Assembly: GCF_049243985.1 (NCBI RefSeq)
Contig: NC_135384.1
Span: forward strand, 1,121,001 to 1,185,000
Source of the DNA: Paroedura picta
Taxonomy: Eukaryota; Chordata; Lepidosauria; Squamata; Gekkonidae
Reading direction: 5' to 3'
DNA length: 64,000 nt
In this document: positions 12,201 through 21,911 of the stretch, in pieces
Numbering within the stretch: the first letter of the stretch is position 1
Layout: each line of letters starts with the position of its first letter
The notes under the pieces: model-generated
What the model was told of the DNA's origin: nothing
Databases searched by the model: none
Seen by the model: only the letters and a program-made list of their open reading frames with translations
Made by a program: the position numbers and the translations under genes

Positions 12201-12562
12201 AGGGGGGAGAATGTTTTAAGCGGCTTCTCCCACTGAGGAGAAAGGCAGTCAATAAATAACTAGGGCAAGGAAAAACCCACCTATGCCTCCAGTGCAGATT
12301 CCTGCACAAAGAAGGCCTGCCCCCAGGCAAGGGACGGAGACGAGGCGTCCCCAGAGGCCGGGACCCGCCCGAGGCCAGGGGGACGAAGCACACTTACTTT
12401 GGCATGCCCATGCTTGCCTGTCTTGGAGGTCGACATCTCCACAATCTTGCAGGGACGCCCTTTGAGCACCACAAAGCCGTTCTTGCGGAGAGCGGAGCAC
12501 TGCATGGGGAAGGTGGCGGAGGCCCCGGCATCGCCGGTCTCGAAGTCTAGGTCATCAGCCAT
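9266..12562 (-). CDS. EIF5A: EIF5A, translation factor eIF5A (4 coding exons, complete)
   Basis: The hypusine-containing factor that binds the ribosomal E site and relieves stalling during elongation and termination. Coding exons on the minus strand: 12398-12562, 10157-10261, 9599-9730, 9266-9328, with lengths 165, 105, 132 and 63. They give exactly 154 residues, the vertebrate length. The protein starts [13 protein letters not shown] and carries the hypusination loop [12 protein letters not shown] with the modified lysine at residue 50. The N-terminal SH3-like half is followed by the OB-fold half ([20 protein letters not shown]) and the end AVAIKAMAK. As far as I can compare it is close to identical to the human protein. 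All splice sites are canonical. AATAAA overlaps the stop but is too close to be the main poly(A) signal. An acceptor-like CAG about 25 bases upstream of the ATG supports a non-coding first exon. Confidence 0.97.
10655..11175 (-). mobile_element. CR1-like LINE 3' end, two overlapping pieces (EIF5A intron)
   Basis: The stretch repeats the CR1-type signature twice: a 'tagaatcc...gagtgggaagggg-ccat-ccaggccatctagtccca' pattern with variants starting near 10663 and 10800. Then come typical 3'-terminal phrases about filling to TTCCACTGCC and AGGTCCCTCAGCCTCTCTAT. Orientation is minus. It is non-coding and old-looking. Confidence 0.65.
11220..11312 (-). mobile_element. tRNA-derived SINE fragment (EIF5A intron)
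   Basis: The minus strand reads GGGGCTGTGGCTCAGTGTGG, then a diverged B-box-like region (TTCGATCCCTGGCTTCTCC). Same family as the GPS2 intron copies. Confidence 0.6.
12066..12262 (+). mobile_element. tRNA-headed SINE (EIF5A intron)
   Basis: The head is GTGTGGTGCAGTGGACTAGA, the B box GGTTCGAATCT, then CTGCCATGGAAG. The tail resembles GAGAAAGGCAGTCAATAAAT, the usual end of this squamate SINE group. It lies antisense to EIF5A. Confidence 0.7.
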
Positions 12563-12589
12563 GGTGGAGGAGGTGTTATGGGAACTGCT

Positions 12590-15500
12590 GGGCCCAGGGG
12601 AGAGAAGGGAAGAAAGGTCAACCTCCATGCGCCCAAAATCGCACGGCAGCAGACAGACGGAGAGCGCCCAAGAACTAGGTACCAACAGCTGGAGACACTT
12701 TGTGCCACCTCCGCCTTGCACGAGGAGACCTTCCTGCAGCCAGCCCCTGACCCAGCATTTTCAGAGCCTCAGCTTTAAACTATTAAAAAACCCAGGGATG
12801 CCCTAGTTCCTGGAGGCCCTGACCACGGAGACTGACACCCCCCAGCTCTGTCTGGCAAAGCGGCCAGTGCATGTGGGAAAGGGACCACGTGGCCACCTGG
12901 AGACTCCAGTCAGCTCTCAGTTCTTCACTTGGCCCACCTCACATCTGCCACGGAAGCCTCCCCTGCAGCCCATCAGGACAGCACCTGTGAGACACAGGCA
13001 GGCATCCCTCACCAAATGGCCCCAAGACCCCTTCGACAGCAACCTGCCACAGAGCAGGAGTCCCAGGCAGCATGACCAGTGCAGAGAATCTGGCCATCAG
13101 CATCCTGAGCCCAGACAGAGAGAAAGCAGCACTCAAAGAGGCAGCTACTCCGCCTGACACATGGGCCACTTCTCTGCTGATGGGTGGTGCATTCCAGTGG
13201 CCAGTAAGACTGGTATCTAGAAGGTCTAGTGCTCAGACCAGGGAACTGGAAGTTTTCCAGGGTTGCTCAGGACTAAAGCAAGTCCTCATCGGCAGGACCT
13301 CCTCCACCGGCCCCTAATGGACGTGAACAGGCACTTCCCTTGGGACAAGCAGCTTATAAAGCTTTGCAAGCATGAACAGAGAAGAAGGGCCAAAGGCTCT
13401 CCCTACCCCAAAGACAACTTCATTCCGAAGCTGAAATCAGACAGTGGGAGTTCTGCCTTTCACCCCCCAACTCTGAAGATCTAGTTGGTCTCTCAGGTGT
13501 TCCTGGACTCGAACTCAGCTTTTCCTCTGCAGTTCCACATGGCTACACTCGGAAATGCTCTTCAATCAGAATCTCATTCATTCTTTAGCTTTCATGCCAG
13601 GGGTTCGGGAGGCAGTTGTGCCTGTGGCTCACTGGCAGGAAAAGCAAGCCAGAAGAATTCCAGTTTTCTTTCCATACAAAGGAAACCTGCAAATCCCAAG
13701 TGAGTAAAGGACAAGGCCTTTGGAGTCCTAAAGCAGCAGAGCCAGACACCACCTTGAAGGGGGGGGGGGGCTGGAGGGGTAGCAAGTACATTTCCCCAGC
13801 CAAGATCTGAGCACCTTGCTTTACACCACCAAGCCCAGCCCTTACTCCTGTGTTGTGGTCTATTTTCTTCCTGTGCCTTCCAGGCAGCCCGGAAAGCCCT
13901 GCCACCCTGCATGGGGCCCAAGAATAAATTTCTGGTGGAGACCAATAAGCCCCTGGGGGTGCCCAGGGACCCCCACGGCCCCTGCTCAATCCCTGCTCAA
14001 GTAGCTCTCTGCCTTCATGCCAAAAATCAGGAATTGGATGGCGCCTGTCTGCTGCCCCACTGCCCCTTTTGCTTGTGCTCAGGGCTTCTTAAGAGGCGGA
14101 AGTTAGAGCTCGCTTGCAGGCACAGAGCCCTCGAAGTGGCCAGAACCCTTCCCATCTTCCAGGAGAGTGGGGGGGGGGGGCGGGGGGCTAGAGGTGAGGC
14201 ACTCCAGCCTCAGGACCAAAGACAAAGCAGGCATGCCAAGCGGCGGCAGCAGCTTGTGTGGACGCAGGCCCCGCTCCCCGCCGCAAGAGCAGAGGAGATT
14301 CATTTCCCCTCTCCTGGGAGCTGCGGGGCTGCTGCTTTTAGCGCCTCCGCAGCGGGTCATTGCAAGCCACTCCTCACCTGCCCGAGGGACCGATAATTGA
14401 TGAGGACAACTGTCCACAGGCAAGGCTCACCCAGGAGGGGATGACAGCTCCTCCGGAGAGGTGGCCCTGTTGCCGCCCAGGGCCCCGGGCAACACCGCAT
14501 GCTTCCAATTTTGTGGAGGGAAAAGGGGGGAGGGAGCTGCTGAACCAGGCAGGAAGTTTTAACCCGCTTCGCAAGCGGCCGAGAGAAAGCCAGCCGCTCT
14601 CCGCTCTCCTCCGTGCCACATGTTTGGAGAGAGGCTCCCTCGCTTCCTGCCAACACCAGGCATGATTCAGCTAAGCTGCCGCTGCAGAGAGCCAGCCCCA
14701 GCCACATGGCCCAGGGAAGGCCCACCGCTTGGAGCCCTCCGGCTCAATATGGAAGGCAGCACAGACACCACGCTTCCAGAGCGCCACGGAGGAGGGGGGA
14801 CCTTCTCTAGATGGACTCAGAGGGCAGCCATGGGGGGCTGCTGCAGACAAACTAGACCCGAGTCCAGGAGCGCCAGAGAGGGGCACAACATTTCCAAGAT
14901 CTGAGCTTTCTGGGTGTCTGAGGTGCTACGGGACACAGACCTAGCTCTTCCCTGAATGCAGCTGTCTCGGCTACTGTCTCCCACTCTGCCCCACATGCTC
15001 AATGGGTCCCCTGTTCCCAAGCACATCCAGGCCCTCGACTTCTGCTACATCAGGCCAGGCCAGCCACCCTTCACTGTTTCCGTCCCCTGCCAGTTCAGAG
15101 GCCCAGCCTCACACCTGAGGGATGTCCCCAGGAGCCCAGGGGAGACGCCCCAGCCAGCAGCGGGGCCCTTAGGGGAGGAATTCCCAGCCTCCACTCCCTC
15201 CCATCTTCAGGAATGAGGGACTCTCAGCCTGTACTACTGTAAGTCACCTCAAGCCAAGAAAAAGGGCAAGAGATTAATGTTTAAATAAACAAGCTTTAAA
15301 AACGGGGGGGGGGGGGGTTTGAAGCATGCGGTTGCCGCACCGGGAATCACATAGCCTGCTCACCTGCCCGGCACCCACTGGCAGCCAAGCCTCTTGCCCC
15401 TTCCATCCACCCCTCTCCTTGTCTCAGTCACATGGACAAAAAGGACCCTTTCCGTACTAGGCCAATGCCCTCTGCCACTGTTCCTTTTGAAGCCCCCCCC

Positions 15501-16482
15501 CAGCTGGTCCACCCCCCTAATTTCAGACTCAGACATTGGGTCTTGCAACCATCCCGACAGCCCCAGCCCACTCCTCCCTCCCTGAAGGGGAGCTGCCCTC
15601 CACCTGACGACTCCCACCCCATGAGCCAGCTCCCAGCACCAGAGCCCACTCTCACCGGCAAGGGTCACTGCAGCGGAGCGGCCAGAGCTCTGGACTAGGC
15701 CTTGGCCCAAATCCCCACTCGGCCACGGAAGCGGCTTGGGTGACCCTCCCCACCTAGCCTCCCTCACAGGTCTGGTGTGGAGATATATCAGAGTCTAAGA
15801 GCGGGAAGGGGCCCCCGGGTCATCTAGTCCACCCGCCTGCACCATGCAGGACCCTCATAACTCCCTGCCCCCCCCCCACAGCGACCCTGTTCCCGGCCCA
15901 GAGGATGCCGCCGCCCCCCCAGGAAAGCCAGAGTCGCCGGGCAGAGAGCAAGGGGGGGGGCTTACAGAAGCCGCCTCGGCCCCCACGGGGGAGAAAGGCG
16001 GGGCGCCCAAGGAGCAGCCAAGTCCCCCTTTCCGCCGACCCCTTGCCCGGGGGGCCCACCTGCTCCGGGGAGGGCCAGGCGCCCCGGGACGCGCCAAGGC
16101 AGGTCCTGGAGCCCAGCCCGACCCCCCCCCCCCCGAGACAAAGGGGCCCCGACGAGGTGAGACCCCCCCCGGTCCGTGGAGGGCCCAGCGCGGCCCCTCC
16201 AGCCCCTGCAGCGCAGCCCCCGGCCGGGCCGCCCGCCAGGCCCGATCGCCCCTCCCCCCCAGGCCCCGCCCCCCCGCCCCCCCCCGCGGCCACGCGAGGG
16301 GCAGGCGCGGCCAGGCCCGGCCAGGCGAGGCGAGGGGGAGGCCGTGGGTCCGTCCTCCCGTCCGTCCCTCCTTCCGCCGCCCCCTCCCCGCGCCCGCGCC
16401 GCCGCCCCGCCGCCCCGCCCTCGCCCCCCCGGCCGCCTCCGCCGCCCCTCCCCCGCCGCGGCCCCCTCCCTCCCTCACTCAC
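12590..16482 (-). other. EIF5A: EIF5A first intron, non-coding
   Basis: A 3.9-kb intron between the probable non-coding exon and the ATG exon. I see no conserved coding frame. It holds a MITE right-end fragment at about 13487-13550 (GTTGGTCTC...TCCTGGACTCGAACT), G and C runs, and a CR1-like fragment near 15785-15905 that abuts the CpG island. Confidence 0.5.
15785..15905 (-). mobile_element. CR1-like fragment at the edge of the EIF5A CpG island
   Basis: It carries the recurrent pattern GGGTCATCTAGTCCA...CCTGCACCATGCAGGA...CCCAGAGGATG that marks CR1-type 3' ends in squamates. It sits at the intron-facing border of the EIF5A promoter island. Confidence 0.55.
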
Positions 16483-17110
16483 CCGCCGCGAGCTCAACCG
16501 CCGCCGCTGCCTGCTGCAACCCAGCCCGCAGTGCGCACGCGCACTTATCGCCTCCCCTCGCCCTTCCCCCCGCCACCTTTTCCTCCGCACGCGCACTGCC
16601 CGCGCCCAGCCCAGAGCGAGGCGGCCGCAGGCAGGAAGGCGCCGCCCCCCGCGCCTGCGCGCCGGCCGCGAGGAAGCCGGGGAGGGCCGCGCTGCCCTTC
16701 CTGCGGCTCTGAGCACGCGCGCGGCCGGCCGCGGGGAGGCCAGAGCGGAACACCCTGGGCCGGCGCGCGTGCCCTCCACAGGAAAGGGAGGCTGGCTCCT
16801 TCGGCGCGCGTGCGTACGTTGAAGGTCCCGCTTCGTCACTCGAGGGCCACACCTATCGCAGCGCGCAGGCGCTCAGAACTGCGGCCATTTGCACGCTGGG
16901 GCGGCCGGCCGGCGAGGAGCGCGTGCGCACTGGGGACACTCCCTTGGAACCCCTTCGACGCCGCGCGCGGAATTCTCGCCGCTCACCATAGAGCGCGGAG
17001 GATAGAGCGCCTTGCGCAGGCCTGTTTTTTTTTTGCCCCTGGCGCCTACCCACGCGGTCTTCAGCCTCCATCTTGGGCGAGGGTGGCCACCATGTTTACC
17101 ATGGCAACCG
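15900..17110 (-). promoter_or_regulatory. EIF5A: EIF5A CpG-island promoter with non-coding exon 1
   Basis: A strong CpG island. On the minus strand a good donor (GCGGCGG|GTGAGTGAG) places the end of a non-coding first exon at 16483; the start site is probably within about 16530-16600, where GCGCACGCGCAC (NRF1-like) sites lie. Towards 17100 the island holds CCATCTTGG (YY1-like) and GTTTACCATGGCAAC (17094-17108), close to an RFX X-box palindrome. Long open frames across the island on both strands reflect GC-rich sequence without stops. Confidence 0.6.
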
Positions 17111-17114
17111 CGGC

Positions 17115-17785
17115 GTACTGAGGCCCGTGCAATTGTGGAAAAGCCAAAACTGTCAATCAGGCTGCAGAGGTTCCCAAACCACCCCCCCGGGGGAGTATGG
17201 AGGCCAGGGACCTCGGCAGTGGGCGCAAAGCCCCGGGCCCACCCTCCAAAGCTGGAATTCCCCCCGAGGCTGGGCCTGCAGCGGAGCTCCACAGACCCCC
17301 CCCCCCCCCCATTATGTATCTGTTGAATTAAAACGCCTTAAATCTTCAGGGATTTCCTTGGTGATGTGGCCCTGCCCCAGGAGGCAAGTCCGGCTGTGGC
17401 CGAGGGTTCGGGTCAAGCCAGCAATCAGCATGGAGGGGACGAAGGCGAAAACAGCAGTCCCTGGCTCCGGGTTACATAAGCCTCAGACAGCCCTGGCGAT
17501 TGCCCCAGTATGCACCAAGACCGAGTGGTACAAGGGGTCGCCCACTCCAGCTTGAGAAAGTCTGGAGAAATTGTGAAATTGTGCCCACACTCCAAAGCAG
17601 CACTGGTCTCAAAAATACTGTTGTGATTCCAGAACTCCAGGATATGCTTGCAGGTTGGCGGTTCTACCGGCCCCTGAAAGAAGACCTAATTCATGGAATT
17701 CCTCTGGGGATTTGTGCATTTTCCGTACAGCATCAGAGCATCCTTCATCCCAAATGGCAGCACTAGGGTGGGATATGCCTTTTGT
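17115..17785. other. Spacer between the EIF5A island and the first SINE
   Basis: No gene seen. Around 17150-17290 there are degraded pieces (CCCACCCTCCAAAGCTGGAA) of the hAT-like repeat found elsewhere in the window. The stretch 17340-17780 is not recognised. Confidence 0.4.
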
Positions 17786-17787
17786 GG

Positions 17788-18066
17788 CCTCTTGTGGCGC
17801 AGAGTGGTAAGGCAGCAGAAATGCAGTCTGAAGCTCTGCCCATGAGGCTGGGACTTCAATCCCAGCAGCCGGCTCAAGGTTGACTCAGCCTTCCATCCTT
17901 CCGAGGTCGGTAAAATGAGTACCCAGCTTGCTGGGGGGTAAATGGTAATGACTGGGGAAGGCACTGGCAAACCACCCCGTATTGAGTCTGCCATGAAAAC
18001 GCTAGAGGGTGTCACCCCAAGGGTCAGACATGACCTGGTGTTTGCACAGGGGATACCTTTACCTTT
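17788..18066 (+). mobile_element. Sauria SINE, near full length
   Basis: A tRNA-like head (TTGTGGCGCAGAGTGGTAAG, with B box ACTTCAATCCCAGC) is followed by the GGTTGACTCAGCCTTCCATC body. The BovB-type tail (GGGTGTCACCCCAAGGGTC) ends in the short repeat ATACCTTTACCTTT. This family is known only from squamates and is mobilised by BovB-type LINE machinery, so it is the best taxonomic marker here. Confidence 0.85.
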
Positions 18067-18184
18067 AGAGTGGGATGCTGGTCATATGTGCCTTGGTTGG
18101 GCAACACTGGCCCACAACCCCTTCAGCCAATAAGCAGATATTCAGGTCAGCCAATAAGCAGATATTCAGGGTTACCAATTACAG

Positions 18185-18415
18185 GTGGGACCCAGCATGG
18201 TATAGTGCTTAATCTGGAGAACTGATGTTGATCCCCCTCTTCTAACTGGGTAACCCTGGGCTAGTCAGTTCTCTCAGGGCTCTCTCAAAGCTTTCTCAGC
18301 TTAACCTATCTCACAGAGTGTCGCTTGTGGGGAGAGGAAGAGTAGGCAATTGTAAGTCAATTTGAGCCTCCTTTGGGTCATGCAAAGTAGAGCATGAAAA
18401 CCCAGCTTCTTCAGG
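18185..18415 (+). mobile_element. tRNA-headed SINE, diverged
   Basis: The body reads CAGTTCTCTCAGGGCTCTCTC, ACCTATCTCACAGAGTGTC and GTGGGGAGAGGAAGAGTAGG and ends near AAACCCAGCTTCTTC. The head (CAGCATGGTATAGTGCTTAA) is partly deleted. The same family occurs full length at 35372-35648. Confidence 0.7.
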
Positions 18416-18417
18416 GA

Positions 18418-18600
18418 GATCTCCTGGGACTATACTTGATCTCCAATCAACAGAGACCCCTGGAGAAAATGGCTGCCTGCAAAGGTGGGCTGCATGGCAT
18501 TAGTCCCTTCCCCAAACCCTGCCCCCCTCAGGCTCCACCCCCAAAATCTCCAGGTGTTCCCCAACCTGCAGCCGGCAACCTGCAGTTCCCAACCTGCAGC
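18418..18600 (+). mobile_element. hAT-like non-autonomous repeat, partial
   Basis: It contains the family hallmarks GGAGATCTCCTGGGACTA, CCCCTGGAGAAAATGGCTGC and CCAAAATCTCCAGGTGTTCC, ending near CCAACCTGCAGCCGGCAACC. Copies elsewhere begin GGTTGCCA and end TGGCAACC. Confidence 0.6.
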
Positions 18601-18761
18601 CGGCTTCAGGGAGCCGTTCACTCTAATCTTCGTTTGTGGGCCGTTGAGTTTAATTCTTGATGTTACAATTTATTTATTTGATTTCTATATTGCCCTTCCG
18701 TATGGCTCAGGGCGGTTTGGAACTAATAACAATTAATAACAACACACTAGCTGATAACTTC

Positions 18762-18875
18762 AGTCTGAGTCCAGCACGGTGTGGTGGTTCGCATGCCGAA
18801 TTGGAGACTTGGTTCAAATCCCCACTCTGTCCCAGAAGCTCCCTTGGGCTAGTAGAGATGTGATGAACCAATCAG
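18762..18875 (+). mobile_element. tRNA-headed SINE fragment
   Basis: The head is GTGTGGTGGTTCGCATGCCG, the B box TTGGTTCAAATCCCC, then ACTCTGTCCCAGAAGC. It is truncated after about 110 bases. Confidence 0.6.
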
Positions 18876-19035
18876 TGTTTTATTAGTGCTGTAATAATGT
18901 AAAGAATAAAGAATACATGACTAGGTAAATGAATACCAAAAGCTGCTGAGGCCCCACATGGACGCCAGGGGGCAGTGACGGTAGGCTTAGGGTGAATAAA
19001 AAAAAAAAAACCAAAAACCAGGAGACTGTTCTATA

Positions 19036-19290
19036 TAAAGAGCAGCAGAAAAGAGCATAAGTGCCTTAAAGAATGACAAAATTTGTGGCAGGGGAAGAGC
19101 TTTCGGGAGTCCCTGCTCACTTCTTCAGCTAGAGCTAAAATGAGTTCATCTGTCCTTATATCACTTTCTAGTTGTATTTGAAAAAGTGAGCAGGGACTCA
19201 CAAAAACTCCTCCCCTGCCACAAACTGTTCATCTTTAAGACGTTACTGGAATCTTGCTCTTTTCTGCTGCTTGTAGACACAGCCACCCAT
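19036..19290. mobile_element. Palindromic MITE, family A
   Basis: Two inverted arms face each other. The left arm includes GTGGCAGGGGAAGAGCTTTC and AGTCCCTGCTCACTTC. The right arm includes AGTGAGCAGGGACT and CTCCTCCCCTGCCACAAA, flanked outward by AGCAGCAGAAAAGAGCA and its near-complement CTTGCTCTTTTCTGCTGCTT. A non-autonomous DNA transposon is likely; the superfamily is not certain. Confidence 0.65.
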
Positions 19291-19384
19291 CTTGCTCCAT
19301 CTTTCTGTAACGAGATGATTTCTCAATGTTTCTTCCTTTTCTCCTGTGGCAAAAATCACTAGACAATATTTAGCCTTTGGTTGA

Positions 19385-19580
19385 TTCAGGTGGGTCACCC
19401 TGTTGGCCTGAAGCAGCAGAACAAAGTTTGAGTCCAGGGGCACCTGGAAAACTAACCCAAGTTTTATTCAAAGTATAAACTTTCATGTGCATGCACATTT
19501 CCTCAGATGCATTTTTGTACCAGGAATAAAAAATGGTTGGCCTTCAAGATGCCCCTGGACTCACACTTTGTTCTACCCTT
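19385..19580. mobile_element. Palindromic MITE, family B
   Basis: The left arm is GTTGGCCTGAAGCAGCAGAA, then AGTTTGAGTCCAGGGGCACC and AAGTTTTATTCAAAGTATAA. The right arm is the near-complement (GAATAAAAAATGGTTGGCCT, CCCCTGGACTCACACTTTG). The middle carries TTCATGTGCATGCACATTTC. It lies about 100 bases after the family A copy. Confidence 0.65.
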
Positions 19581-19669
19581 TACTTGTTTCTGTCAAGGAT
19601 GTCTCTTGTATGTCCTAACTTACAAGTATGGGGGGTTAGGGCTGCAGTGGGGAACTGGTATGGTGCCAT

Positions 19670-19890
19670 TCTTCAGTGTGGCATATTGGGAAGAGAGAAC
19701 AGGATATGGAGCCCCACGTTCAAATCCCCACTCTGCCACGGAAGTTTGCTGGATGACCTAGGTCCCACCACACACTCTTTGCCTACCTCACAGGGTTGTT
19801 GTGAGGATAAAACTGAGGGAGGAAGCTCCCCACAGGGAGAGAGGCAAGATTTGAATGAGATCAATAAGTTGGCTGTTATTCCCATTGTCC
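19670..19890 (+). mobile_element. tRNA-headed SINE
   Basis: The B box is CGTTCAAATCCCCACTCTGC. It is followed by GGAAGTTTGCTGGATGACCT, CTACCTCACAGGGTTGTTGT and GAGAGAGGCAAGATTTGAAT, the usual body of this squamate SINE. Confidence 0.65.
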
Positions 19891-20235
19891 TGATTGGGGA
19901 ACAAAACAACTGCAGCAAACCCAGGGGGAGGCATACCCCCCTCCCTGAAGGCTGGGAGCAGACTTCCAAGTCCAATGAGAGATTGCTGGTGGTGAAGAAA
20001 TAGAGCTTAAATAAGTATCAGGCAAGCCTGTATGGATGCACCCTAATGCTGTGCATGATTCCCCACAAATACAGCCTGCTGTGTTCAGAGGGACTTGCAC
20101 AAGGGGCTGCAACTTGCAGGATACAAAGTTCCAAGTAACACTGCAAAAGCTGCAGAGAGTGACTCAGGAAGCGGCATTTGGCTACGTTGTCTCCTGTGGA
20201 CAAGGTGCCTGGTTTATCTCCAGCTCGATAACTCG

Positions 20236-20445
20236 CTAAATTTGCGTAGCTAGCCCAGGGTGGTCCAGACTCATCAGATCAGATCTTGAAAGTTAAGCCA
20301 CTTGGTGTTTGGGTGGGGGATCAACATGGGAGTCCAGGGATCACGATGCAGAGGTAGGCAATGGCAAGCCCCCTCTGGAGGTCTCTTGTCCCGAAAACCA
20401 TCCAGGGTCACCATCAGGAGGTTGCAACTTGACGGTCCCCCCTCC
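20236..20445 (+). mobile_element. 5S-Sauria SINE
   Basis: A diverged 5S rRNA-like head (CATCAGATCAGATCTTGAAA, GTTAAGCCACTTGG, GGGATCAACATGGGAGTCCA) joins a body with GAGGTAGGCAATGGCAAGCC, CTCTTGTCCCGAAAACCATC and GGTTGCAACTTGACGG. The head is not a working 5S gene. Confidence 0.7.
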
Positions 20446-20459
20446 CCCAAAAATGTTTC

Positions 20460-21420
20460 CAAGTCTCTGAGCCATCCAATCACATTCCCTCTCCCATTAA
20501 TGATTGTACAGAAAGCAACAATGTTGGACTTTTACCTTTCCTGGATAACACAAAGATTAGAAGGCACAGCCACCAAGAAAAAAAAATCAAGTGCTCTTTC
20601 TATTGAAGCAGGGTTAGGCAGGGAGCAAACCAAATTCCAGAGAAGGCAGTTCATGCTATTTACTTTTATTGGAGGTTTGCTTCAGTGTTGCTCTTGCTTG
20701 TCTAGCACTGCCAGACCTCAAGCATGGGGTGTACCTGGGACAATAATGCCGGCAGACGGGCTGTGCAATGTGTGAAATACTGGGAAAGTGCAATCGAATC
20801 ACTGAGCACGATGGGAAAGCTTGCAAAACTTGATGGATTGTAGTGCAGTCCAGAGGAAAAGCAACATATAAACATAACTCTTTAAGAGTGCAAAGCAAAT
20901 CCGAAAGCAAACATACATTATAAAAGCCAAAATCTTACACAACATGCAAATGCGTACATGCCTGGTACTTGCCAAAAATGTGTTAATGCGCTGGCAATCT
21001 AAACAATGAATGCCATCCATAACTAACAGGCACTGGTGCGGCACTTTCAAAATACTTTACATACACTTTCTTCTGGTGTTCTTCACCGCAACCCCGCTAG
21101 AACTATTATAACATCCAAACTGCAAAGGCAACTGATCTGGCAAGCAGAATACATCCGCAATATGCCAGCCAGCCCCGGCATGTCTACTCACAAGCACGAC
21201 CCACTTTGGGAGGAGTGGGGCTTTCTCCAGGTAAGGCTCTAGCGAAGTAGCTGCCTCAGCCTCCCCGTCGTTTTGCCCCACGTTGGCAGAGTGAGGATCC
21301 ATTCCCCGCATCCGAAGAAGGAGCCTCGAGTGCTTCAAAGGTCCTGCTGGAATGCAACTTCGGTTCCCATTAAGACGCCGCATATTTTGCCCAGGTAAGG
21401 GTGCAGCTGTAGCGCAGGTA
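20460..21420. other. Spacer upstream of YBX2
   Basis: No gene or recognisable repeat seen in this stretch, which lies between the 5S-Sauria SINE and the YBX2 CpG island. Short open frames show no conserved features. Confidence 0.4.
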
Positions 21421-21911
21421 GTGCGCATCGGGCACATGTGCGGTGACCGGCGCAAGGCTCCTTAGCCCTTCTAACTTCGCGTGGGAGGAAATACACATTT
21501 GAAAACCCCAAATGCCAAGGGCGCGGCAGAGCCTCCGCGACCCTTCCCGGGTTTCCTCGGGAGTAAGCGCCGCCGCTTCCCCGCGCTCGCGCTCGCCTCG
21601 CCTCCCAGCCGGGCCCACGTGGGGCGCGGGGCCCGGGAGCGCACCTGAGCGGCGCGGGCGGCCAATGGGAGCGCGGGGCGCCGGCGGGGGGCGTGGCCGG
21701 GCGAGCGGGGCGCCCATAAAAGCGCGGCGGGCGGCCGGTAGGGCAGGGCGGGCGCGGATTGGCTGGCGGGCGCGCGAGGGGATCCGCGGGGGCGGTGGCC
21801 GTTGCTGATTGGGCGTTGGCGCCGCGAGGAGCGAGGGTGTGTCCCGGGGCGCGAGGCACCAACGGACCGGCGGACGGACGGCGGCAGGAGGCGGCAGGAG
21901 GAGGCGGCGGG
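21420..21911 (+). promoter_or_regulatory. YBX2: YBX2 promoter: CpG island with CCAAT/Y-boxes and a TATA-like site
   Basis: A CpG island running into intron 1 (to about 22480). Motifs: CCAAT at 21662-21666, CATAAAAG (TATA-like) at 21715-21722, inverted CCAAT (ATTGG) at 21758-21762, and a perfect Y-box CTGATTGG at 21805-21812. Y-boxes bind NF-Y, and CTGATTGG is also the classic site recognised by the YBX2/FRGY2/MSY2 family. The island is separate from that of EIF5A, 5 kb away. Confidence 0.6.

Noticed and set aside
15844-17121. A 425-codon plus-strand open frame over the EIF5A promoter, with other long frames on both strands
   Set aside because: It lies in a CpG island with few A/T bases and hence few stops, begins in a CR1-like fragment, shows only low-complexity P/R/A sequence and overlaps equally long frames on the other strand.
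17091-17121. Small upstream frame MFTMATAAY with a good Kozak context
   Set aside because: Nine codons only, lying upstream and on the opposite strand of EIF5A, within an X-box-like palindrome; no sign of a transcript.
20236-20445. Possible 5S rRNA gene
   Set aside because: The head is too diverged and short and is joined to the SINE body with the GGCAATGGCAAGCC phrase, so it is a 5S-Sauria SINE.
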